In this document: one piece after another, positions 63,652 through 64,000 of the stretch
How the letters are laid out: every line of letters begins with the position of its first letter
How positions within the stretch are numbered: the first letter of the stretch is position 1
Assembly (NCBI GenBank): GCA_001873105.1
Contig: MNYN01000067.1
Span: 1-64,000, forward strand
Length of the DNA: 64,000 nucleotides
Direction: 5' to 3'
Origin: Flavobacteriaceae bacterium CG2_30_34_30
GTDB lineage: Bacteria > Bacteroidota > Bacteroidia > Flavobacteriales > Flavobacteriaceae
The notes under the pieces: generated by a model
Database searches by the model: none
What the model saw: only the letters and a program-made list of their open reading frames with translations
What the model was told of the DNA's origin: nothing
Program-made: the position numbers and the translations under genes

Positions 63652-64000
63652 ATGAGGCAGGATAAAAAAAATCAAATTAATAAATACAACATATGGATTA
63701 TTGCCCTTTCTGTATTTATTCCTGTCGCAGTAGCTATTTTGTTTACTGTAAAAATTCCGGGGGTAGAACGCTTAGGGTTTTTGCCGCCAATTTATGCAAG
63801 CATCAATGGACTTACTGCTATTATTCTTGTTACTGCAGTAATTCAGATTAAAAAAGGCAATAGAAAGGCACACGAAATTTTAATGAAATCAGCAATAGGC
63901 CTCTCCGTTTTGTTTTTAGTAATGTATATAGCTTACCACATGACATCAGATTCCACAGCTTTTGGAGGAGAAGGGATTTTAAAAATAATTTATTATTTCA
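63652..64000 (+). CDS. DUF420 membrane protein, truncated by window end
   Basis: 116 codons are visible, open to the window edge. The start MRQDKKNQINKYNIWIIALS is followed by helices with ILFTVKIPGVERLGFLPPIYASINGLTAIILVTAVIQIKKGNRKAHEILMKSA, then LFLVMYIAYHMTSDSTAFGGEG, the DUF420 (CtaM-like) pattern with conserved His residues. Such proteins act in oxidase maturation. It begins directly at the Sco stop, so the operon continues to the right. Confidence 0.88.
   Translation, partial: MRQDKKNQINKYNIWIIALSVFIPVAVAILFTVKIPGVERLGFLPPIYASINGLTAIILVTAVIQIKKGNRKAHEILMKSAIGLSVLFLVMYIAYHMTSDSTAFGGEGILKIIYYF

Overview
The window is AT-rich chromosomal DNA from a flavobacterium (Bacteroidota, Flavobacteriaceae). 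The evidence is the gene content (SprA and a RemB-like gliding protein, alternative complex III fused to a caa3/aa3-type oxidase operon, FucP-type sugar permease, GH92 lipoprotein), the weak ribosome binding sites, and promoters of the Bacteroidota type (TTTG-N19-TAnnTTTG), one of which fits perfectly upstream of the tRNA-Gln and another upstream of cphB. Most of the window is conserved core; accessory features sit in 0-24 kb.

Layout. 1-1.3 kb: the 5' end of a group II intron (minus strand, rest off-window), then a lone secreted hypothetical gene in a cassette-like setting. 1.3-4.9 kb: divergent cyanophycinase (cphB) and cyanophycin synthetase (cphA), i.e. storage and recovery of an Asp/Arg polymer. 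4.9-15.8 kb: an N-glycan breakdown locus made of two divergent operons: GH92 alpha-mannosidase, glycosylasparaginase and a FucP-type permease on the minus strand; GH20 hexosaminidase, CutC and GH2 beta-mannosidase on the plus strand. Directly after it lies a decayed copy of the 3' end of cphA, which suggests that the whole glycan locus is an old insertion next to cphA. 16-24.7 kb: metallophosphoesterase, a surface protein, a cysteine-less thioredoxin-fold protein, polysaccharide deacetylase, a DUF2723 membrane protein, tRNA-Gln with a duplicated 3' end, and a universal stress protein.

24.8-29.4 kb: rimP-nusA-infB behind a short leader with a terminator-like hairpin. 29.5-41.9 kb: SPOR protein, then the alternative complex III operon actABCDEF running into cytochrome oxidase subunits II and I; its long leader carries four alternating ATGAGT/ACTCAT arms that could form mutually exclusive terminator and antiterminator hairpins. 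42-47.3 kb: ruvB, queG, maeB, ruvA. 47.3-55.4 kb: sprA (type IX secretion), gcvH and a VanZ-like gene. 55.4-59.3 kb: two TonB-like genes and remB, all three sharing a TonB-C-like domain. 59.4-64 kb: oxidase assembly genes ctaB, two subunit III genes, subunit IV, a cysteine-less Sco-like protein, Sco, and a DUF420 gene cut by the window end.

Functionally, electrons from menaquinol would pass through ActA-F to the CoxA/B oxidase, whose remaining subunits and heme/copper assembly factors are encoded 17.5 kb further on. The glycan locus would strip N-glycans from host or environmental glycoproteins and import the released sugars. I see no CRISPR, phage or toxin-antitoxin system. The best candidates for something not yet described are the act-operon leader, the cphA-bounded glycan island, and the short transcript unit before ruvB. 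Positions and motifs were read by eye; no database search was run.
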